Assembly: GCF_018991925.1 (NCBI RefSeq)
Contig: NW_024735554.1
Coordinates: 1,588,695 to 1,652,694 of the forward strand
Length of the DNA: 64,000 nucleotides
DNA from: Homarus americanus
Taxonomy: Eukaryota; Arthropoda; Malacostraca; Decapoda; Nephropidae
Direction of reading: 5' to 3'
Every line of letters starts with the position of its first letter. Positions within the stretch are counted from its first letter, which is position 1. Made by a program: the position numbers and the translations under genes. Under the pieces are notes generated by a model. It made no database searches and had not been told where the DNA came from. It saw only the letters and a list, made by a program, of their open reading frames with translations. Positions 58,941 through 64,000 of the stretch are shown piece by piece.

Positions 58941-59059
58941 CGGATCTGCCCATCTTATCTTTGCATAGCGAGATATTTCAAAAGGTTCACCAAACCCAAG
59001 TGGATTTTTGTGGAAAGTGAAGTTCTGTAGTGTCAAATCTTTCACATCATTGGCATCCA
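58941..59059 (-). CDS. MBD gene B, exon encoding second half of the methyl-CpG-binding domain
   Basis: Exon of 119 nt, CAG acceptor and GTGAGT donor, entering in phase 1 and leaving in phase 0. Joined to the previous exon it gives ..VQRYLDANDVKDLTL and then QNFTFHKNPLGFGEPFEISR. MBDs end with a helix and a hairpin of the form L-x-x-x-(D/N)-F-x-F, which is what LTLQNFTF shows. The LGFGEPFEI stretch after it is shared residue for residue with gene A (17576-17452), so it is probably part of the structured domain. The tail AKIRWADP differs between the paralogues. Confidence 0.85.
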
Positions 59060-59439
59060 CTGCAAATTACAGGTGTTAAAGGTAAGATTACATATTTTAA
59101 GGCATTATAAGTTTTCTGTGTTTAATGATTCTTTTATGAAACCTAATGGCATGGTATGAACCTCAAATGGCATGGTATTAACTTACAGAATACCAATTAT
59201 TTCATCTCATATCAGGGCAGTGTGAACATAATGGTATCTCACATTTAACATTAATTCGTTTTAGCAATAAAATATTTTTACACCCTTTCTCACTTTACAT
59301 TAGGTCAAAATTTGGGTTTGCAATAGCTTGACTCAGTGTGAAGGGGGAAAACTGGGGATGAGGTGGTCTGTGAGATGGCATGTTGCCATTATTACATGTA
59401 CTGAAGCTATTAAAGTTGTGGAATAATCATTACAATACA
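59060..59439. other. Intron between the gene B MBD exons, nothing recognised
   Basis: AT-rich sequence with no features up to the element starting at 59440. Confidence 0.45.
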
Positions 59440-59805
59440 GTCATGCGCCGGTTAACGTCCGACCGAACAACGTCCGACCGCATGTACGTCCGTCCCCACA
59501 CACCAAAAAAAAATCAGTGACGCCTGCTGGACCACCACTCCACGACCCCCTGACGGAGACACGATGATCCTCCCCATACTGGTCAGATATTATGTGTTAA
59601 AGGAATATGCTTCCTTCCTTAGGCTTTTTTTAAGCATTTGCCTCCAGGTGTAATGTTAACCTACATCTATTGAGGATAAAATCTTTCACCTACAAATTGA
59701 CAATAACACATTTGCTGCAATCAGACATATCTAGTTGCCTCAACAATTGCACCCCCAGTTGCAATTGGGGTTGCAATTTAAAATTCTGTGGCATTACTAA
59801 GAATA
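59440..59805. mobile_element. Left part of a GGTTAACGTCC-family element
   Basis: Starts CAGTCATGCGCCGGTTAACG after TA and follows 14540-14885 closely (TGACGGAGACA-GATG, CAGTTGCAATTGGGGTTGCA). It is cut off at about 59800 where the gag sequence begins. Confidence 0.8.
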
Positions 59806-61690
59806 ATGAGGCACACACTTATTGGAATATTTGGGGGCAGGTCCCAGTTGGGCAGATTACAATGGATCTTCAGGTGGTTGGATCGTTGTACGCCAGTGAT
59901 TCACGCTGAAACACCGGTGGTGGCAGTGGATATTGCTGGAGAAGTTTGCCAGGATATGGAAGCAACTTTCCGAAATTCAAATTGTTACGACCAGGACGGT
60001 AAAATGTCAGCGACCAATGTGGAAACGTTGATAGAATTAATTAGCTTCCTGTTAGTTGTTCGTCGTCCCCTATACAGCCGGGCACAGGAGGTACAGTTTG
60101 AACCACCTATAGATACGGTTGATCACGCAAACAGACTCTGTCCCACGGCTACGGGCCCTTTGATGGCGCAGCCCTCCATGACTACGGCGCAACCCCAGAT
60201 GGCACAGATGACACCACCCCAAATTCCTCATACGACACCAGTGGCTCCGATTGCACCTCAACACCGGACATACAAACAAGGTACTTCTTTACGATGTGCT
60301 CATTGTAATAAAAGAGGCCATGTAATTGAAGACTGTTTCCTGCTCCAGGGTAATAGTGCAAAATTAAAGGAGACATCCGGTGCCAGGCAGATCACAAGAT
60401 CATACTCGGAGGCAGCTGAGGCGACATCTCCACCTACCCAGAAGGCACGCAAGTGGTGCGCACTACACAAGTCGCATCTCATAGCACACAAGACTGCGGC
60501 TTAGTAATGAAGGCTAGGAATGTAGACTTTGGTGAAACACAAGTGTCGTACAAGCGTAAACAGAAGCGTCCCCAAGACAAGTCGTCGGGGGAAGACCAGC
60601 GCTACAGTATTTCCTGCTTCTCCTCACAGCACTTCTATAGCGGCCTCGTTAGTAGCGGCGCTTAGCAAAGTGGAAGTGTTGTCAGTGCTGGTGAGGGTTG
60701 ATAGTACAAGATTGGCTCTTGATATTGACACGGGTGCATGCGCTAATGTTTTGGCCTTGACATCCTATCAGGAGTTACAACATAATTTCCCTCACCACGA
60801 CTTCAAATGGAGGCCTAGTAACGCTGAGCTCGAAGGAGTATTAGGTACTCAGTTGAGCATTAACGGAATGGTGACGTTACCACTCAGATTTTCAAGACGT
60901 GGTTCTCCCTTCTACACGGACTTTTATGTAGTTCAGCAGTTCAATTTGCCAGCTGACGGCTTACTTGGTCTCTCAACCCTTAGAACGAATATGATTGATG
61001 TTCATCCACGTAATAATACTATTACGTTTAAAGGTGTTTCCTACAACGCTATGCGTCATTCTGAACCTATGCTCACCGCTAGGTCGAAAGTGTTGTCCAC
61101 CATTCCCACTAAGAGGAAGGCAGAAAATGTGTCAGAGTTACACCATGACCTCACACCCTCACTTTCCCAGCGTGATTATAGCAGCAATAGTTGGAAGATA
61201 GTACCTGCAGTTTTGAAGAGTACTCTCCATTACCAGAAGGAGGAATTCACAAAAACAACTGTCGAATTACCAGACGTGTACACGGGCACTGATGTTGCAT
61301 GGCTCCCGGAAACGTGCAAGGTAAAAAGGTTGTCGTGTGAGTCTACGTTGAGCACGATACGCCCAGGTGGTTTGACAGACGTACTGATTCTGTATAGAAC
61401 AGGCGTTCAACGGATATTAAAGAAAGGATGTTATTTGTGTGATTTTCTAGTACCCGGTATATCACAACAATGTCGAAGTTCAGCCTACAAAATTCCCAAT
61501 TGGTAGTATTGTTACTCAATCCCAACAGACTCGGCAGGAGAGGAAAGATCAAATAGCGCCACATGTTAAGGTGATCGATCATCCTCAGGGCAAGACACGC
61601 GTTTTAGAGCTCCTTGCTGACTATAGAAATATTGTAGCCTTGCCAGGGGAAAAGCTAGGTCAGACAATGTGTGTCTATGTTCAAAGCTCT
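59788..61690 (+). pseudogene. Gypsy-type gag, protease and start of pol, broken
   Basis: The 59788-60504 reading contains a gag tail with Pro/Thr/Met-rich linker and a zinc knuckle CAHCNKRGHVIEDCF (C-x2-C-x4-H-x4-C). 60529-61506 (another frame) holds a retropepsin-like domain, RLALDIDTGACANVLA, with a matching LPADGLLGLSTL near the end of the domain. After a frame change near 61465 it continues EVQPTKFPIGSIVTQSQQ, then KTRVLELLADYRNIVALPGE and KLGQTM, the spacer that precedes reverse transcriptase in Ty3/Gypsy elements. Reverse transcriptase, RNase H and integrase are absent and no LTR was found. Located in the gene B intron between 62408 and 59059, opposite in direction to the gene. Confidence 0.82.
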
Positions 61691-62407
61691 TACTCTTAAA
61701 CAACAATCACAGTGACAGTCTCCACTTACTGACAGTCTAATGAACCTCATTAGGTACACCCATCAAAATACATACTGTTAACTAATAGTGTGCAACAATT
61801 GGGCCATGGTTTAAACAATGTCACTTTAGCTGCTGCTGCTGCTGCTGCTTTAACTCCACATGTAATATTGCAATTGAAGATATTTTAACTGATCTGAAAT
61901 TAAACAGTTAAATTAAGAGCTGTTAACATGCCTGACTGGTTCATCATTCAGAACACAATACAATACTCAGTCCAGCACAGACTAAGACAGTCTCTGAGAG
62001 GGTGTCCTAAGACCTAATTTTTCTTTGACTGAGAATGTCAGAGGAATAAAATTAAATTATGAAAGTGATTTTCTTAAGGAACATTTACATTTATATTTTT
62101 ACTGGCAACATCCATTAGACATGGAGAACCTTTCTTTTAAAATTTATGGATCAAAGTATAGTTAGACAAGTAGCTATGATATAGTCTAATAAACCATTGT
62201 GCACGGGGTCCTCTCTGTGCTGAATAAAATCTTCAGGTGTTTGCCAAATAAAATTTTACAATTGGCATCCTCATAGTGAAGGGGTTAATAGAAAGATGCT
62301 CTGAAAGTTCTAATATTTTTTTACAAGCAGATGATACACATAAATTATTTGTTCTGAATATTGTACTGGTTCCATACATTTAAAGAACAGAGAGCTAATT
62401 TACTTAC
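61691..62407. other. Intron of gene B, nothing recognised
   Basis: AT-rich; a short (GCT)n run at about 61831-61850 only. Confidence 0.45.
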
Positions 62408-62521
62408 AGTATCTTTGTACGTCAATTAAAGATCGCAGTTTTTTCCCCGCAGGTGGATGATAATAAACATCATTGATAATTTTTGTGGATGCCGAGCGTG
62501 TCACAATTTCTCGTAACCATC
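62408..62521 (-). CDS. MBD gene B, exon encoding first half of the methyl-CpG-binding domain
   Basis: Internal exon, 114 nt, bounded by a CAG acceptor and a GTAAGT donor, phase 1 at both ends. It reads GWLREIVTRS, a short loop, then NDVYYHPPAGKKLRSLIDVQRY. This is the N-terminal half of an MBD fold: the W of the GW start, the D-x-Y beta strand and the G-x-x-L-R-S turn are all present. In the MBD family (MeCP2 numbering R111, D121, Y123, R133) these positions contact methylated CpG, and all four have a matching residue here. The fold is completed by the next exon (59059-58941). Upstream exons, including any start codon, lie beyond the window. The same exon with the same phases is found in gene A (19000-18890). 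MBD assignment is confident; which vertebrate MBD protein it is closest to is not clear from reading. Confidence 0.85.
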
Positions 62522-62887
62522 CTGAGAAGATAACAGTAAAAATGTAATTAAAGTATGCTGGGGTTGATCAAGTAAAGAAGGGCTGAAAAGGAACTTCAGT
62601 ACACATGTGTCAACACAACTGCAATTGGTTTCCATTACCCAGACAAACTTACTTCCAGCAAGAAAAATGCATAAACAAGAAGTGTAAATTAGGAATTGAA
62701 GGCATTGTTCAGATGAGTCACTAATCTCACTATTCCAGTCAACTACAAAGAGGAATAATTTTAAGGCTGGAGAAGGCATGAAAGATTGATAAACCCTGCA
62801 GAGAGGAGGGAGTGGATAGGGAGGAACCCTTCCCACCAAGGAAAAAAGTACTAGTAAGTGTAGTAGTCTTAGAGTTATTTTTGAACA
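62522..62887. other. Upstream intron of gene B, nothing recognised
   Basis: I searched here for a counterpart of the basic exon 19344-19195 of gene A and found none. Confidence 0.4.
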
Positions 62888-63088
62888 CAGTGGTCCCTCG
62901 ATTAACGAACACAATTGGTTCCACAGAGTCGTTCGTTAACCAAATCTATTATTTCAATGGGATATTGGGTAATTGGTTCCAACTCACAGAAATAGTATAC
63001 ATATAAAGTACTGTACCAGTAATAGAATTAACAAAACAATAGGTATAGACTAAATACAGTACTGTACTGTACTGAATAGTATACTGTA
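62888..63088. mobile_element. Left end of a CCTCGATTAACGAA-family MITE
   Basis: CAGTGGTCCCTCGATTAACG followed by an inner CGTTCGTTAACC. The right end is not seen; another element starts at 63089. Confidence 0.6.
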
Positions 63089-63700
63089 CAGTAATACCAC
63101 GATTTATGCGGTCAATTGAACCCGCGGAGGTCCGCGTAAAACGAGAAACGCGTAAATGTAATAACAGAACATATGGGATTAATTGAAATAGAGACTGGGC
63201 AGACTCCCAAACTGCACTTTTTCCGACACAATACCTATGTTGTAGTAAAAATAACATCTTAATTTTATGATGGTATGCACACACGATTAATATTTAAGAG
63301 AAATACAGTCGCCAGGTTAATGTCCATTCAAATAATGGACTCAAACCCCCCCCCCCTCTTCCCACGCTCGCTGGCTCCTCTCTCTCTGAGAAATGTTTGG
63401 GTGAAAACACTAGATTTTAAGGTATAGTAATAAATAATACCTCAGACTAAAGTTAGGATAATATAATTGATATTGCTGGTTTCCTTGCAAGACCAGGAAT
63501 ATTTTGAATATACACGTCATATATTTTGCACAAAAGATAACATATTTGCTCTGTGTAAACAAAATTCTTACATTAGATCTAAAATTTGTATGTCTAATGC
63601 AAAATCCATGATGTTTATATTCAAAATGATCATCATATTGTAAGAATTCCAGCAATGTAAATTTTATGAGCTAAATAAAAAAAATATACTTCACCCGTGT
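63089..63700. mobile_element. TTATGCGG-family Tigger-like element, right end lost
   Basis: CAGTAATACCACGATTTATG after TA; the text then follows 9538 onward closely (GTCAATTGAACCCGCGGAGG). One foldback core lies at about 63440-63672. The sequence changes at about 63700 to another repeat (CCGTATATCTCGGCCTACAA) that runs out of the window. Confidence 0.75.
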
Positions 63701-64000
63701 ATATGAGTACCGTATATCTCGGCCTACAAGGCGATGGGGTATATAAGACGGCCCCCAAATTTCCATTTAATAAGTAGCTTTTGAGCTCTATTTGCTGTAT
63801 AAGACCGGTACCCGAAATGTGACACTTACCATTGGGAGCTTACTGACCCAGTAGTCCTTTACCAACCATCCCATTGACCAGTGCTGTTTACACATCCTTG
63901 GTTTTTTAAAATAAGGCCAATTCACTTCATGTAATGGCATCAAATGTTGCCGGTTGATGTAGTGTAAACACTAGTGACTCACTTAAACGTCTGTTATTTA

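Noticed and set aside
62501..62914. 137-codon minus-strand reading overlapping the gene B MBD exon
   Set aside because: Different frame from the MBD exon, crosses its splice acceptor, and has no coding character.

Overview
The window is eukaryotic nuclear DNA: spliced genes with GT-AG introns of 80 bp to about 8 kb, AT-rich intergenic DNA, dense cut-and-paste transposons, LINE, LTR and SINE pieces, and degenerate CCTAA runs like the arthropod telomere repeat. I read it as an arthropod, most probably a decapod crustacean. That is inference from repeat style and gene structure, not from a marker gene. No rRNA or tRNA gene and no CRISPR array was seen.

Two host genes, both on the minus strand, are paralogues in tandem. 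Each encodes a methyl-CpG-binding-domain (MBD) protein with the MBD split over two exons at the same place. Gene B (right; 5' end beyond the window) has exons 62521-62408 and 59059-58941 (MBD), 58673-58430 (Pro/Ser-rich then a conserved block) and 54323-52687 (long, low-complexity C-terminal exon). Gene A (left) has exons 19000-18890 and 17576-17452 (MBD), 12513-12339 and 8735-6313. Its likely upstream exons are 19344-19195, 22550-20918 (tandem 11-residue repeats) and 31731-30981, possibly with two microexons. The intron phases match exactly between A and B (1, 1, 0, 1), and the two last exons open with the same short GYE(D/E)W motif. Gene A has been inflated by in-frame minisatellites (33, 69 and 42 bp units). 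Its 3' end runs into a decayed array where the reading frame is lost. Two more exon-like pieces, each with a stop (23083-22857 and 32466-32345), cannot be placed with certainty.

Almost everything else is transposable elements. An intact pogo/Tigger transposon (25932-28630) has an open 637-residue transposase, TA target sites and matching terminal inverted repeats. It is followed 41 bp later by an internally deleted derivative (28672-29298) and by a second small Tigger family (29372-29903). More than ten TA-flanked non-autonomous Tigger-like elements occur, many carrying the same foldback core of about 270 bp. Between 40 and 50 kb lies a nest of retroelements: LTRs, some inverted against each other; Gypsy-type gag-protease remnants; CR1/Jockey-type LINE pieces; and a tRNA-derived SINE. 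A second Gypsy-type gag-protease remnant (59788-61690) has landed in a Tigger-like element within the first intron of gene B. A hAT-type element with a perfect 8-bp target duplication sits at 35949-36295.

Exon borders were read by eye from splice consensus and phase. Transcript data would be needed to settle the gene models.
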